From positions 62,001 through 126,000 of the forward strand of contig NZ_LMKO01000023.1 in assembly GCF_001421705.1 (NCBI RefSeq): DNA of 64,000 nt. The letters are read 5' to 3'. Within the stretch, counting starts at the first letter, position 1. Every line of letters starts with the position of its first letter. Shown here in pieces: positions 1-9,678 of the stretch. A program made the translations under genes and the position numbers. The stretch is from Xylophilus sp. Leaf220 (GTDB taxonomy: Bacteria > Pseudomonadota > Gammaproteobacteria > Burkholderiales > Burkholderiaceae_C). The notes below the pieces were generated by a model that was given only the letters and a program-made list of their open reading frames with translations, had not been told where the DNA came from and searched no databases.

Positions 1-529
1 CGACCCGGCCGACTACCCGACCGACTACCGCCACATCGACGTGGCCGAGGAAGCCCAGGGACGTGTGCATCCGCTGGCGGGCATCGAGCTGCAGCGCCGG
101 CTGGAATCGAACGCCTATGTGCTGGGCGGCAGCACCTACGAGGCGCCGGGCCAGCTGGTCGGCGACTTTGTCGCGGGCCGCGCCTCCACCGCCTTCGGCG
201 CGGTGCAGCCCAGCTACAAGCCCGGCGTGCGGCTGGGCAGCCTGCAGGAGGCCCTGCCCGACTACGCCATCGCCGCGATGCGCGAGGCCTTCCCCGCCTT
301 CGCCCGCAAGATCCGGGGATTCGACCAGTACGACGCGGTGCTGACCGGCGTCGAGACCCGCACCTCGTCCCCCATCCGCATCACCCGCGGGGAGGACCTG
401 CAGAGCCTCAACGTGCGCGGCCTGTTTCCGGCCGGCGAAGGCGCCAGCTATGCCGGCGGCATCCTGTCGGCGGGCGTGGACGGCATCAAGGTGGCCGAAG
501 CCGTGGCGCGGAGCGTCGCCACGGCCTGA
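1..529 (+). CDS. FAD-dependent dehydrogenase, C-terminal part (partial)
   Basis: This is the 3' end of a gene entering from the left edge; the reading frame is open from base 2, so the GTG near base 41 is not the start. The last 175 or so residues carry the hallmark end of uncharacterised NAD(P)/FAD-dependent dehydrogenases (COG2509 type): a TGVETRTSSPIRI segment, then GLFPAGEGASYAGGI, which forms the second part of the FAD-binding fold, then a short helix ending at the stop. The substrate is unknown for this family. It converges on the chemoreceptor gene that follows, with a hairpin between them. The family call is fairly secure; the function is not. Confidence 0.8.
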   Translation, partial: DPADYPTDYRHIDVAEEAQGRVHPLAGIELQRRLESNAYVLGGSTYEAPGQLVGDFVAGRASTAFGAVQPSYKPGVRLGSLQEALPDYAIAAMREAFPAFARKIRGFDQYDAVLTGVETRTSSPIRITRGEDLQSLNVRGLFPAGEGASYAGGILSAGVDGIKVAEAVARSVATA

Positions 530-549
530 AACGCGTGAGACGGCGGGAA

Positions 550-570
550 CCTGTCGCGCCGCGCGGCAGG
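550..570. terminator. Hairpin between convergent genes
   Basis: A 9-bp stem (CCTGTCGCG pairing with CGCGGCAGG through one G-U pair) sits between the dehydrogenase stop and the chemoreceptor stop. There is no strong T-run, so it is only a possible bidirectional terminator. Confidence 0.4.
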
Positions 571-586
571 CTCTCTCGCGAATGTC

Positions 587-2167
587 CTAGCGCAGCGCCA
601 GTGCGTTCGATGCGCCGGCCGGCAGCCGGAAGGTGCCGACCAGGTCTGCCAGGTGCTGCGCCTGCGCCTTCAGGCCTTCGGCCGCGGCCGACGACTCCTC
701 CACCAGCGCGGCGTTCTGCTGGGTCATCTGGTCGAGCTGGGTGACCGCCTCGCTCACCTGGCCCAGGCCGGTGCTCTGCTCGCCGGTGGCGACGGAGATC
801 TCGCCGATGATGGCCGTCACCCGGCCGACCGAATCGACGATCTCGCCCATCGTGGCGCCGGCCGACTGGGCCTGGCGGGTGCCGTCTTCGACCTGGCGCA
901 CGCTCTCGGCGATCAGGCCGCCGATCTCGCGGGCGGCGGTGGCCGAGCGCTGGGCCAGGCTGCGCACTTCGCTGGCGACCACCGCGAAACCGCGGCCCTG
1001 CTCGCCGGCCCGCGCCGCCTCCACCGCCGCATTGAGCGCCAGGATGTTGGTCTGGAACGCGATGCTGTCGATCACGCCGGTGATGTCCGAGATGCGGCGC
1101 GACGAGCCGGCGATGCCTTCCATCGTCGCGACCATCCGGGCCACCGCCTCGCGGCCGCTGTCGGCCACGCCGCCGGCCGAACCGGCGAGCGCGTTGGCCT
1201 GGCGGGCGGCGTCGGCCGTCTGGCGCACGGTGGCGAGCAGTTGCTCCATGCTGGCCGCCACCTCCTCGAGGTTGGACGCCGTCTGTTCGGTGCGCGCCGC
1301 CAGGTCGTTGTTGCCGGTGGCGATCTCGGCGCTGGCACCGGCCACGGCGGCGCTGGCGCCGCGCAGGTCGGTCACCAGGCCCACCAGGCGCGACTGCATG
1401 CCGCCCAGGTCGACCAGCAGGGCCTGCACCTCGTCGCGGCTGCCCGGCCGGGCCGGCGGCAGGCTGGAGGTGAGGTCGCCCTGGGCGATCCGGCCGGCCA
1501 GGCCCGACGCGTGGGAGAGAGGCTGCAGGATCGAGCGTGCCAGCAGCCAGGCGCCGAACACGCTGATCGCCAGGCCGAGCAGGGAGCCGGCGACCAGCAG
1601 CACGGTGCCGGTCTGCGCGCTGTGGTGCGCGACGGAGCGGGCCTCGACCACCCGCTGGCGCTGCAGCTCGGCCAGGTCGTTGACCGATGCGGCGTAGGCG
1701 TCTGCGGCCGGCCGCAGCTGCGTGGCGACCGCATCGGCCGGCAGCGTCTCGCCGGCCTGGCGGCGCTTGACCAAGCCGTCGCGCACGCTGCGGAAGCGGT
1801 TGCCGGCGGTGTCGATCGCGGCGAAGAGCTTGTTGGAGGCCTCGTCGCCGGTCAGTTCGTCCAGGCGTTTTCGCACCTGCTCGGAGCGGGCCGAGGTGAG
1901 CTTGCGGTCGGCGTCGATCCGCTTGGCGTAGGCGGGGTTGTCGATCTCCAGCAGCGTCTCGGCGCGGCTCGCGCTGATCACGACGATGGCGTGCAGCTCC
2001 CGCGCCAGCAGCGCCCGCTCGGCAGAATCGCCGCCCAGGTCGTCCGCCAGGCCCTGGAGTTGCGTCAGCCGCCAGATGCCGATGCCGGCGGCCAGCGCCA
2101 TGACGACGCAGACCAGGCCGAAAGCCAGGGCCAGCCGCGGTGCGAGTCGGGAACGAGAGAGGAACAT
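587..2167 (-). CDS. Methyl-accepting chemotaxis protein
   Basis: This 526-residue chemoreceptor should sit in the inner membrane and signal to CheA/CheW. Membrane segments lie near residues 11-33 and 188-210, enclosing a periplasmic helical bundle of about 150 residues (4HB-type). A HAMP linker follows (about 211-263), then the cytoplasmic signalling domain with the conserved hairpin tip ([20 protein letters not shown], then [18 protein letters not shown]). The start is taken at the Met before FLSRSRL, because the longer frame adds 27 residues ahead of a normal signal anchor. The C-terminus (SNALALR) has no NWETF-like tether, unlike the second chemoreceptor in the window. The ligand cannot be predicted. 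Confidence 0.93.
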   Translation of the reverse strand: MFLSRSRLAPRLALAFGLVCVVMALAAGIGIWRLTQLQGLADDLGGDSAERALLARELHAIVVISASRAETLLEIDNPAYAKRIDADRKLTSARSEQVRKRLDELTGDEASNKLFAAIDTAGNRFRSVRDGLVKRRQAGETLPADAVATQLRPAADAYAASVNDLAELQRQRVVEARSVAHHSAQTGTVLLVAGSLLGLAISVFGAWLLARSILQPLSHASGLAGRIAQGDLTSSLPPARPGSRDEVQALLVDLGGMQSRLVGLVTDLRGASAAVAGASAEIATGNNDLAARTEQTASNLEEVAASMEQLLATVRQTADAARQANALAGSAGGVADSGREAVARMVATMEGIAGSSRRISDITGVIDSIAFQTNILALNAAVEAARAGEQGRGFAVVASEVRSLAQRSATAAREIGGLIAESVRQVEDGTRQAQSAGATMGEIVDSVGRVTAIIGEISVATGEQSTGLGQVSEAVTQLDQMTQQNAALVEESSAAAEGLKAQAQHLADLVGTFRLPAGASNALALR

Positions 2168-2330
2168 GGGAAGATCACCGGTCGAGGAATCGGCCCTCTG
2201 CGAGGGACTGGCGCACGCATCGGTGCCGCTCCCGTGGAATATCGGCATCCTGCGGCCCGACTTGATGGCGGGGATGTAAGGTAGCCTCCCCGACGCCCTC
2301 GACCACCGCCCCCACCGCAGGAGCCTCCCC

Positions 2331-2948
2331 GTGCCCGATTTCCACTACTACCGCCCTGCCGACGGCCACGGCCTGCCGCACGATCCGTTCAACTCCATCG
2401 TCGGCCCGCGGCCGATCGGCTGGATCTCGTCGCACGACGCGCAGGGCCGTCTCAACCTGGCGCCCTACAGCTTCTTCAACGCATTCAACTACACGCCGCC
2501 GATCGTCGGCTTCGCGAGCATCGGCTACAAGGACAGCGTGCGCAACATCGAGGCGACGGGCGAGTTCGCCTGGAACCTGGCGACCCGCCCGCTGGCCGAG
2601 GCGATGAACGCCAGCTGCGCCGCGGTGCCGCCCGAGGTGGACGAGTTCACGCTGTCGGGCATGACGCCCGTGCCGTCGCGCGGCATCGCGGTGCCGCGGG
2701 TGGCGCAGAGCCCGGTGTCGTTCGAATGCAAGCTGAGCCAGGTGCTGCGCCTGCAGAGCGCCGCCGGCACGCCGGTCGATACCTGGCTGGTGCTGGGCGA
2801 GGTGGTGGGCGTGCACATCGACCGCGCCCTGCTGCAGGACGGCATCTACCAGACGGCGGCGGCCCGGCCGATCCTGCGGGGCGGCGGGCCGGCCGATTAC
2901 TTCGAGATCGGCGCCGAGGCCCAGTTCCAGATGCACCGGCCGCGCTGA
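2331..2948 (+). CDS. Flavin reductase family protein
   Basis: This 205-residue protein belongs to the flavin reductase / FMN-binding split-barrel family. It should bind FMN and reduce flavin with NAD(P)H, or act as the reductase partner of a monooxygenase. Typical motifs are an N-terminal [17 protein letters not shown], then [17 protein letters not shown], and later a [11 protein letters not shown] strand near residue 155. The GTG start is supported by an AGGAG ribosome site 7 bases upstream. No monooxygenase gene is adjacent, so its partner is unknown. It ends 12 bases before the stop of the convergent small lipoprotein gene. Confidence 0.88.
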   Translation: MPDFHYYRPADGHGLPHDPFNSIVGPRPIGWISSHDAQGRLNLAPYSFFNAFNYTPPIVGFASIGYKDSVRNIEATGEFAWNLATRPLAEAMNASCAAVPPEVDEFTLSGMTPVPSRGIAVPRVAQSPVSFECKLSQVLRLQSAAGTPVDTWLVLGEVVGVHIDRALLQDGIYQTAAARPILRGGGPADYFEIGAEAQFQMHRPR

Positions 2949-2960
2949 CGGCGCAGGCGC

Positions 2961-3314
2961 TCAGCGCAGGGCCCAGTGCCCTTCGTGCATCCGCCAGCCG
3001 CCGGGGCCGGCCTCCCAGCGGTGCGGCACCCAGACGTAGCCGGGCCGCGGCGGGGCGGCCCACCGGCCCGGACGCCAGGCATAGCGGCCGCCCTCCCAGT
3101 AGTAGCCGCCACCCACCCACACATGCACCGGCGACGGCGCCACGGTGACCACCTCGACCGGCGGCGGCGGCGGTGCCACCGGCGCGTAGACGACCGGGCC
3201 GGCGGCCACGACGCGCGGCGGCGGCGCGACCACGCAACCGCTTAGGGCGAGGACCGCGCCGGCGACCGCCGCGGCCGTGCGAGAGGCACGGGGTGAAAAG
3301 AGACTGACAGCCAT
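2961..3314 (-). CDS. YXWGXW-repeat small lipoprotein
   Basis: This 117-residue exported protein has a signal peptide ending in an LALSGC lipobox, so it is a predicted lipoprotein. A Pro/Val-rich stretch follows (APPPRVV, APPPPPVEVVTV), then aromatic repeats of the form YYWEGGRYAWRPGRW and YVWVPHRWE, matching YXWGXW-type proteins that are common in Burkholderiales. Their function is unknown; an envelope role is inferred. The Met at 3314 is the only reasonable start. The much longer open frame upstream is an artefact of high GC and covers htpX on the same strand in another frame. Confidence 0.8.
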   Translation of the reverse strand: MAVSLFSPRASRTAAAVAGAVLALSGCVVAPPPRVVAAGPVVYAPVAPPPPPVEVVTVAPSPVHVWVGGGYYWEGGRYAWRPGRWAAPPRPGYVWVPHRWEAGPGGWRMHEGHWALR

Positions 3315-3417
3315 ACGAATGCTCCATCGAAAGTACCGGGGAGTGCTCTCAACGGCGAGCACGGCGCGATGTTGACGCCGCCACGTCAAGCGCCGGTAAA
3401 GGCGCACCCGCCATGCG

Positions 3418-3453
3418 ACGGCGCCGCGCCTTCTTGCGAGGGCGCGGCGCCGT
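3418..3453 (-). terminator. Strong GC hairpin after htpX
   Basis: A perfect 13-bp stem (ACGGCGCCGCGCC with its complement) and a 10-base loop lie 29 bases downstream of the htpX stop in the direction of transcription. The T-tract is weak. It is a probable terminator or mRNA 3'-end stabiliser. Confidence 0.55.
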
Positions 3454-3481
3454 GGGAGATCCGCCCGGGCGGGCGGCGGGT

Positions 3482-4354
3482 TCAGCCGTTGGCCTGCAGT
3501 GCGGCGATCCGCTCCTCGATCGGCGGGTGCGTCGAGAACAGCTTGCCGATGCCGCCGGTGATGCCCATCGCCTGCACGCTCTTGGGCAGCTCGCCGGGCA
3601 CCATGCCGCCCAGGCGGGCCAGGGCGTTGACCATCGGCTGCTTGCGGCCCATCAGCTGGGCGGCGCCGGCGTCGGCGCGGAACTCGCGCTGGCGCGAGAA
3701 CCAGGCCACCACGATGGCGGCGGCGAAGCCCAGGACGATGTCGAGCACGATGGTCGTCACCCAGTAGCCGATGCCGGGGCCGGAGCGGCTCTCGTTGTTC
3801 TTGTTGAGGAAGCCGTCGACCGCGTAGCCGATGACGCGCGACAGGAACACGACGAAGGTGTTCATCACGCCCTGGATCAGCGTCATCGTGACCATGTCGC
3901 CGTTGGCGATGTGGGCCACCTCGTGGCCGATCACCGCCTCGACCTCTTCGCGGGTCATGCCCTGCAGCAGGCCGGTGGAGACGGCGACCAGCGCGCTGTT
4001 CTTGAAGGCGCCGGTGGCGAAGGCGTTGGGGTCGCCCTCGAAGATGCCGACCTCGGGCATGCCGATGCCGGCCTTGTCGGCGAACTTGCGGACCGTCTCG
4101 ACGATCCAGGCCTCGTCGGCGTTGGCGGGCTGGTTGATCACCCGCACGCCCGAGCTCCACTTGGCCACCGGCTTGCTGATCAGCAGCGAGATGATGGCCC
4201 CGCCGAAGCCCATGACGAGCGCGAAGCCCAGCAGCGCGGTGAGGTTGAGCCCGTTGGGCGTGAGGTAGCGGTTGACGCCCAGCAGGCTGGCGACGATGCC
4301 CAGCACCACCACGACAGCGAGGTTGGTGAGGACGAACAAGGCGATGCGTTTCAT
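3482..4354 (-). CDS. htpX: Membrane zinc metalloprotease HtpX
   Basis: This is a 290-residue M48-family inner-membrane protease that helps clear misfolded membrane proteins under envelope stress. The N-terminus has two membrane segments (starting [19 protein letters not shown], then a second near residues 35-55). The zinc site is [12 protein letters not shown], followed by two more hydrophobic segments and the EFRADAGAA motif carrying the third zinc ligand. Length and start (MKRIALF) match HtpX, and a GGAGAA ribosome site precedes the ATG. It stands alone between two small intergenic regions. Confidence 0.95.
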   Translation of the reverse strand: MKRIALFVLTNLAVVVVLGIVASLLGVNRYLTPNGLNLTALLGFALVMGFGGAIISLLISKPVAKWSSGVRVINQPANADEAWIVETVRKFADKAGIGMPEVGIFEGDPNAFATGAFKNSALVAVSTGLLQGMTREEVEAVIGHEVAHIANGDMVTMTLIQGVMNTFVVFLSRVIGYAVDGFLNKNNESRSGPGIGYWVTTIVLDIVLGFAAAIVVAWFSRQREFRADAGAAQLMGRKQPMVNALARLGGMVPGELPKSVQAMGITGGIGKLFSTHPPIEERIAALQANG

Positions 4355-4510
4355 GGATTCTCCGTGGGTGGACTTGCATGTCCATTGCGCGGCAGATGGA
4401 GGCAGCGGTGCCGCCCTTCAAGCCGTGCCACGTCGCAGATTCGCTGTGTTGTCTGGTTCTGGTGCTGCCCTGCGAGGGACTTGCATGGGAGCGATGATAG
4501 GAGCAAAAGT

Positions 4511-5323
4511 TCAGGGGCTGGGCGGCTTGCGGGCCGGCCGGAAGACGCGCAGATCGTCGTAGAACGCCGGGGCTTCGTTGGCCGGCCACCAGCCCGGCAC
4601 GCCGAGTACCGGCAACGGCACGAAGGGCTTGGCGGCGAGGCGCGCCGGGGTGAGGTGGCCGGCCAGCCATGCGTCGGTGGCGTTCGCCGCGACGACCGGA
4701 TCGCTTGCTATATTTTCGATAGCTAGTGGTCGGCGCAGGACGTGGGCCGTGATGCCTTTTCGAGGAGAAACCAGCTTTCCCAGCAGCGCATGGCCGAAGA
4801 GTTCGAGCCGGGCCTCTGCCCAGGCCGCGCGGTGGTTCACGAACAGGGCCTGCCAATCGCGCGCCGCCAGCGCCTGCCACAGCACCTCGGGACCGGCGAA
4901 GACTGCGCCGTTCTCGTCGAACACGGTGGCCGCGTCGCGCACCGGACCACGCCGGCCGCCGATGCCGTCCGCGGCGATCGCCTCGGCCTGCACCCGGTTG
5001 AGCTGCGCCTTCGCCTGCGGATAGCGGTGCCAGACCAGGCCGTTGAAGAAGTCGTGCAGGTTGTCGCGGGTGGGAACCCTGCCGCTGGCCCGGATGCCCG
5101 ACTCGTAGTGGCCGGCGGCCAGGGGCGCGCCCTGCGGGACGAAGCGCACCGGGGCGGCCCGCACCTCGTTCAACGCATCGGCCACCGATGCGCCGTGCAG
5201 CACGCGGGCCTCGGCCGCATGGCCGGTATCCCGCCAGTCCTCCCACCACGGGGCAGCCCAGTCGAGCGCCGGCCATGCCGCACCCGGCAGCACCGCGTCC
5301 TGCGCCGAGGCTGCCTCCGCCAT
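4511..5323 (-). CDS. DUF3025 domain protein
   Basis: This 270-residue protein matches the DUF3025 family, recognised from NLHDFFNGLVWHRYP and the later ELFGHALL and GVPGWWPANE segments. The function is not known. Its ATG overlaps the stop of the upstream NYN gene (ATGA), so the two are translationally coupled and follow pyrC in one operon. Part of the frame (4704-4770) coincides with a dispersed hairpin repeat found elsewhere between genes. The stretch RRPLAIENIAS therefore looks like repeat-derived coding sequence that keeps the frame open; the protein may carry a short insertion relative to relatives. Confidence 0.85.
   Translation of the reverse strand: MAEAASAQDAVLPGAAWPALDWAAPWWEDWRDTGHAAEARVLHGASVADALNEVRAAPVRFVPQGAPLAAGHYESGIRASGRVPTRDNLHDFFNGLVWHRYPQAKAQLNRVQAEAIAADGIGGRRGPVRDAATVFDENGAVFAGPEVLWQALAARDWQALFVNHRAAWAEARLELFGHALLGKLVSPRKGITAHVLRRPLAIENIASDPVVAANATDAWLAGHLTPARLAAKPFVPLPVLGVPGWWPANEAPAFYDDLRVFRPARKPPSP
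4704..4770 (+). repeat. Dispersed multi-hairpin repeat, copy 1 (inside a gene)
   Basis: The TTGCTAT...GATAGCTAGTGG start matches the other copies. The GC-rich middle is decayed (GGTCGGC...GTGGGCC) and the TTTTCGAGGAGAAA end is kept. It lies within the DUF3025 coding sequence. Confidence 0.6.
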
Positions 5324-6261
5324 CAGCCGCGGTAGACCACCGACAGACCGGTCGCGCCCTGGCCGGGTCGCAGGTGAAAGACCGCAGGGTGGCGCTGGAA
5401 GATCGGCAGGCCCGATGCGCTCGGCAGCAGCAGGCCGGTTTCACGCAGGCGGCTGTAGACGCCGCTCAGCAGCAGCGGCTTGCGCTGCAGCAACTCGGGC
5501 ACGGCCCGCAACACGTCGGCGACGCAGATGCGGTCGACCGACAGGTCGCGCAACGCCATGCGCAGGGCGTGGATTTCCGGGCGCTGCAGGGGCACGGTGT
5601 GCTGGCGGCGGAAGGTGATCGGCAGCTCGGCCGGGATGGGCGGCAGGGCATTCGCCGCAAGCGCCGGCGATGGCGCGACAGGCGGCTTCGGCACGCCGGC
5701 CGGCGGTTTCGACGGGACCTGCGCGGGCTTGGCCACCGCCGCCGGCGGCCGCTTCGCGCACGGCGCGGCAGGCGCCGCGGGCGCTGCCGGGGCTTTCGGC
5801 GCCGACGGCTTGGACGGCGCGAAACGCACCACCTTCGCGTAGTAGGCCGCCGCACCGGCGAACACGATGCCGTCGACGGTGAAGCACCACACGGTGCCGC
5901 CCCATTCCCGCAGCCGCACCGCCAGCGGCGCGAAATCGGCGTCGCCCGATGCGATGGCCCACAGGCGGATGCCCTGCTGAAAATGCAGTGCCACCGCGTC
6001 GGCGATCAGGGCCGCGTCGGTGGTGTTCTTCTCCAGCGCCAGGTTGGGGAATGTGCGGGCGCCGATCTTCTGCCACACGGCGCTCAGTGCCTGCAGACGG
6101 GCCGCGGCACCGTAGGCGCGGCAGACCTGCACGCTGCCCACCTGCTGGCGCAGCCGGTTGTACGCATCCAGGATGTGGGCCGGATCGCCGAAGTTGTCGG
6201 CGTCGATCAGCAGCGCCGCGGGCTGCGCCGAGCCGACGGGAGCCGCGGCGGCGGCAGTCAC
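5323..6261 (-). CDS. NYN (DUF88/LabA-like) domain protein
   Basis: This 312-residue protein has an N-terminal NYN (PIN-like nuclease) domain, shown by AALLIDADNFGDP near residue 16 and the acidic IASGDADFAPLAVRL near residue 105; both carry the aspartates expected to bind metal. A disordered Ala/Pro/Lys linker of about 70 residues follows. A C-terminal domain of about 90 residues (ALRDLSVDRICVADVL to the end) resembles an OST-HTH/LOTUS-type winged helix and may bind RNA. The start is GTG, four bases after the pyrC stop. Members are thought to be RNA-processing nucleases, but the target is unknown. Confidence 0.82.
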   Translation of the reverse strand: MTAAAAAPVGSAQPAALLIDADNFGDPAHILDAYNRLRQQVGSVQVCRAYGAAARLQALSAVWQKIGARTFPNLALEKNTTDAALIADAVALHFQQGIRLWAIASGDADFAPLAVRLREWGGTVWCFTVDGIVFAGAAAYYAKVVRFAPSKPSAPKAPAAPAAPAAPCAKRPPAAVAKPAQVPSKPPAGVPKPPVAPSPALAANALPPIPAELPITFRRQHTVPLQRPEIHALRMALRDLSVDRICVADVLRAVPELLQRKPLLLSGVYSRLRETGLLLPSASGLPIFQRHPAVFHLRPGQGATGLSVVYRG

Positions 6262-6265
6262 CGGA

Positions 6266-7309
6266 TCAGTCCAGCTTCCAGGCCAGCGTGTCGCCGCCGC
6301 GCAGCGGCTTCAGCGTCGCGTCGCCGAAGGGCACTGTCTCGGGCACGGTCCAGGTCTGGCGGCGCAGCGTCACCGTGTCGGTGTTGCGCGGCAGGCCGTA
6401 GAAATCGGGGCCGTGCAGGCTGGCGAAGCCTTCGAGCTTGTCGAGGGCGTGGGCGTTGTCGAAGGCCTCGGCGTAGAGCTCCAGCGCGGCGAGCGCGCTG
6501 TAGCAGCCGGCGCAGCCGCTGGCGTGCTCCTTGAGATGGGCGGCGTGCGGCGCGCTGTCGGTGCCCAGGAAGAACTTGGGGCTGCCGCTGGTGGCGGCCT
6601 CGACCAGCGCCTGTCGGTGCAGCTCGCGCTTCAGGATCGGCAGGCAGTAGAAGTGCGGACGCAGGCCGCCGGTGAAGAGCGCATTGCGGTTGTAGAGCAG
6701 GTGCTGCGGGGTGATGGTGGCGGCGACGAAACGGTCGGCGCCGCGCACGTAGTCGGCGCCTTCCTTGGTGGTGAGGTGCTCGAAGACGATCTTCAGCTCG
6801 GGGAAATCGCGGCGCAGCGGGATCAGCACCCGGTCGACGAAGGCGGCCTCGCGATCAAACACGTCGACCGTCGCGTCGGCCACCTCGCCGTGGATCAGCA
6901 GCAGCAGGCCGTGCTTCTGCATCGCCTCCAGCGTGGGATAGGCCAGGCGGATGTCGGTCACGCCGGCATCGCTGTTGGTGGTGGCGCCGGCCGGATAGAG
7001 CTTGACGGCGACCACGCCGGCCGCCTTGGCCCGGGCGATCTCCTCGGGCGGCAACCGATCGGTCAGGTAGAGCGCCATCAGCGGCTCGAAGGCGTTGCCG
7101 GCGGGCACCGCGGCCCGGATGCGGTCGCGGTAGTCGACCGCCTGCTGCGCGGTGGTCACCGGCGGGCGCAGGTTGGGCATGATCAGCGCGCGCGCCATCT
7201 GGCGGGCGGTGGCGGGCACGACGGCCTGCAGGGCGGCGCCGTCGCGCACGTGCAGGTGCCAGTCGTCGGGGCGGATCAGGGTGAGGGTGTCGGGGGCGGC
7301 TGCGGTCAT
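6266..7309 (-). CDS. pyrC: Dihydroorotase
   Basis: This 347-residue class II dihydroorotase interconverts carbamoyl-aspartate and dihydroorotate in pyrimidine synthesis. The metal-binding start [10 protein letters not shown], the carbamylated-lysine segment [14 protein letters not shown], the LIHGEVAD and [13 protein letters not shown] histidine motifs, and the [13 protein letters not shown] active-site aspartate are all present. The Met before [17 protein letters not shown] is chosen because it gives the usual length; the longer frame adds 11 unlikely residues. It leads an operon with the NYN and DUF3025 genes. Confidence 0.95.
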   Translation of the reverse strand: MTAAAPDTLTLIRPDDWHLHVRDGAALQAVVPATARQMARALIMPNLRPPVTTAQQAVDYRDRIRAAVPAGNAFEPLMALYLTDRLPPEEIARAKAAGVVAVKLYPAGATTNSDAGVTDIRLAYPTLEAMQKHGLLLLIHGEVADATVDVFDREAAFVDRVLIPLRRDFPELKIVFEHLTTKEGADYVRGADRFVAATITPQHLLYNRNALFTGGLRPHFYCLPILKRELHRQALVEAATSGSPKFFLGTDSAPHAAHLKEHASGCAGCYSALAALELYAEAFDNAHALDKLEGFASLHGPDFYGLPRNTDTVTLRRQTWTVPETVPFGDATLKPLRGGDTLAWKLD

Positions 7310-7355
7310 GGGGCGGCATTGTCCCATTGCGGCGGCCGCCACCGCGACGCGGCCC

Positions 7356-8354
7356 TTATTCGGCCGTGATGCCGGCCTTGCGCACCACGTCGCCGAACTT
7401 CAGCATCCGCTCGGCCATCATCTGCTCGAAGGCGGCGGGCGGCATCTCCTCGGGCACGATCACGCCGCGCTCCTTCAGGCTGGCGACCATCGCCGGGGCG
7501 GTGGCGGCCTGGCGCACCGCCTTGTAGAGCGTCTGCACGATCGCATCGGGCGTGCCGCCGGGCGCGGCCAGGCCGGTCCAGGAGGTGAGGTTGAGCTGCG
7601 GATAGCCCACCTCGGCCATCGTCGGCACGTCGGGCAGCTGCGGCAGGCGGGTATCGGCCGCCACGGCCAGCGCGCGCACCTTGCCCGACTGGATGTGCGG
7701 CAGCATGATGACCAGGTTGTCGAGGATGAACTGCACCTCGTTGGCCAGCACCGCGGTGATCAGCTGGGTGCCGCCGCGGTACGGGATGTGGGTGGTGTAG
7801 ATGCCGGTCACGGCCTTGAACATCTCGACGTTCAGCTGGCCCATGCTGCCGACGCCGCCGCTGCCGTAGTTGAGCTTGCCGGGGTTCTTCTTGGCGTAGT
7901 CGACGAACTCCTTGACCGTGTGGATCGGCAGGCTCGCGTGCACCACCAGCACGTTGGGCTGGCGGCCGAGGATCGCGATGTTCTCGAAGTCCTTCACCGG
8001 GTCGTAGCCCACCTTGGGCTGGGTCAGCGGATTGGCCAGGTGGCTGCTCTGCGACGAGACGACCAGGGTGTAGCCGTCGGGCTTGGCCCGTGCCACCGCC
8101 AGCGAGGCGACGGAGCCGCCGGCGCCGGGCCGGTTGTCCACCACGATCGGCACGCCCAGGATGCGCGACAGCGGATCGGCGTACTGGCGGCCCATGATGT
8201 CGACCGATCCGCCCGGCGGGAACGGCACGACCAGCGTGATCGGGCGCGACGGGTATTTCTCCTGGGCCTGGGCGGCGAGCGGCGCCAGGCCGGCGAGGCC
8301 CAGCCCGAGGCCGGCTTGGAGGATCTGGCGGCGGCGGTTCTGCGTGGATGGCAT
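7356..8354 (-). CDS. Bug/TctC-family periplasmic binding protein
   Basis: This 332-residue protein belongs to the Bug (tripartite tricarboxylate transporter receptor) family, hugely expanded in beta-proteobacteria. An NRRRQ-type basic N-terminus and hydrophobic segment ending in AAQAQ form a signal peptide, possibly Tat-type. The mature part begins [19 protein letters not shown], the family signature, followed by [11 protein letters not shown] and the [14 protein letters not shown] carboxylate loop. No tctA/tctB membrane genes are nearby, so it is an orphan receptor. It lies 53 bases downstream of the M20 peptidase gene on the same strand and is probably co-transcribed; its ligand may be the peptidase substrate or product. 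Confidence 0.92.
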   Translation of the reverse strand: MPSTQNRRRQILQAGLGLGLAGLAPLAAQAQEKYPSRPITLVVPFPPGGSVDIMGRQYADPLSRILGVPIVVDNRPGAGGSVASLAVARAKPDGYTLVVSSQSSHLANPLTQPKVGYDPVKDFENIAILGRQPNVLVVHASLPIHTVKEFVDYAKKNPGKLNYGSGGVGSMGQLNVEMFKAVTGIYTTHIPYRGGTQLITAVLANEVQFILDNLVIMLPHIQSGKVRALAVAADTRLPQLPDVPTMAEVGYPQLNLTSWTGLAAPGGTPDAIVQTLYKAVRQAATAPAMVASLKERGVIVPEEMPPAAFEQMMAERMLKFGDVVRKAGITAE

Positions 8355-8407
8355 GGGGCTTCTCTCAGGTCGAGGTCGGAAAAACGAGGATGGAGGGGTA
8401 AACGGGT

Positions 8408-9577
8408 TCAGGGGTGGTCGAGGATGGCCAGGGCCAGCGCCTGGGCGCGCGGCACGAAGGTGGCCAGCTCGCAGTACTCGCGCTCGGTGTGGGCGTGGCC
8501 GCCGACCGGGCCGGTGCCGCACAGCGTGGGCGCACCGACCGAGGCGGTCAGGCCGCTGTCGGCCGCGCCGCCGGTGAACTCGCCCTTCACCGCGAAGCCG
8601 AGCGATTCGGCGCCGCGCTGGTAGAGCGCCAGCAGGGCGTCGGGCGTCGGCTTCATCGGCAGGGTGCGGCGCACCGCAGTGATGCGGCCGCGGGTGCGGG
8701 GCACGTCTTCCGCCTCGACGATGGCGCGCACCTTGCCGAACAGCTTGTCGGGATCGGTGTCGGCGGTGTAGCGCACGTCGAGCTCGGCCTTGGCGAGCGG
8801 TGCCACCATGTTGGGCACCACGCCGCCGGCCACCACGCCGACGTTGGTGGTGATGCCGCTGGCCGCGTCGGTCAGCGCATGCAGCGCGACGATCTTGTGC
8901 GCCAGGGCGCCGATCGCGCTGGCGCCGGCGGCATGGTTGACGCCGGCATGGGCGGCCACACCCTCCACCTCGAACTCGATCGCCATCGAGCCCTTGCGGC
9001 TGGTCACCAGGTTGCCGGTGACGCGGGCCGGCTCGGCGTTGAACACCGCGCGCACGCCCTGCGCCGCGGCCATGATCCTCTCGCGGGTGGCGGGCGAGCC
9101 GATCTCCTCGTCGCAGGAGAAGAAGAGCCGCAGCGGCGCCCGGTGGCCGCCGCAGCGGGCGAAGGCCTCGGCCACGAAGACGTTCATCACCAGGCCCGAT
9201 TTCATGTCGGCCACGCCGGGGCCGTAGGCCCGGCCCTCCTCCACCCGGAAGGGCCGCTCGGCCGCGGTACCGCCCGGGTAGACGGTGTCCATGTGGCCCA
9301 TGAGCAGGATCGGGGCGCCTTCGGACGGGCCGGGCACCTGAGCCTGCAGCAGCAGGCCGTAACCGGAGACGGGCACCAGCTCGACCGCCACGCCGGCCTC
9401 CTCCAGCCGCTTGCGGAAGACGCCCGCCACTGCCGCGATGCCGGCCTCGTCGCGGCTGCCGCTGTCGATGTTGACCACTTCCTGCAACAGGTCTTGCATC
9501 GCCTGCGACTGGCCCGCCAGCCAGTCGAGGATCCGTGTGCGCGTCTGAACGGAGGTGGGGTCGAGCGTATCCTGCAT
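8408..9577 (-). CDS. M20-family carboxypeptidase (glutamate carboxypeptidase-like)
   Basis: This 389-residue zinc hydrolase resembles glutamate carboxypeptidase (CPG2). Metal and catalytic motifs are LLMGHMDTVYPGG (His and catalytic Asp), GPGVADMKSGL (bridging Asp) and FFSCDEEIGSP (general-base Glu plus metal Glu); the dimerisation insert follows from about residue 180. There is no clear signal peptide, so it is probably cytoplasmic, cleaving an N-acyl amino acid or C-terminal glutamate. The start at the Met before QDTLDPTSVQ is chosen because the upstream 28 residues fall in the divergent promoter region. It is read away from the RpiR regulator, which probably controls it. Confidence 0.9.
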   Translation of the reverse strand: MQDTLDPTSVQTRTRILDWLAGQSQAMQDLLQEVVNIDSGSRDEAGIAAVAGVFRKRLEEAGVAVELVPVSGYGLLLQAQVPGPSEGAPILLMGHMDTVYPGGTAAERPFRVEEGRAYGPGVADMKSGLVMNVFVAEAFARCGGHRAPLRLFFSCDEEIGSPATRERIMAAAQGVRAVFNAEPARVTGNLVTSRKGSMAIEFEVEGVAAHAGVNHAAGASAIGALAHKIVALHALTDAASGITTNVGVVAGGVVPNMVAPLAKAELDVRYTADTDPDKLFGKVRAIVEAEDVPRTRGRITAVRRTLPMKPTPDALLALYQRGAESLGFAVKGEFTGGAADSGLTASVGAPTLCGTGPVGGHAHTEREYCELATFVPRAQALALAILDHP

Positions 9578-9639
9578 GGGAATCCTTCCGGTAGGGAGCC
9601 GAGGCGGTGGAGGTATGTTTGTCAAAGTGTCACACGCAG

Positions 9640-9665
9640 GCAAACCGTTTGCAATATACATTGCA
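9640..9665. promoter_or_regulatory. Two overlapping palindromes between M20 peptidase and RpiR regulator
   Basis: GCAAACCGTTTGC (9640-9652) is a perfect 6-bp inverted repeat around a central C. TGCAATATACATTGCA (9650-9665) is a perfect 6-bp inverted repeat with a 4-base spacer. They share three bases and sit in the 101-bp divergent intergenic region, 14 bp before the regulator ATG. They are good operator candidates for the RpiR protein; binding is inferred. Confidence 0.55.
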
Positions 9666-9678
9666 TAAATAAGACGTT

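Noticed and set aside
2961-5444. An 827-residue minus-strand frame
   Set aside because: Only its last 117 residues are a real protein (the YXWGXW lipoprotein); the rest overlaps htpX and DUF3025 in another frame.
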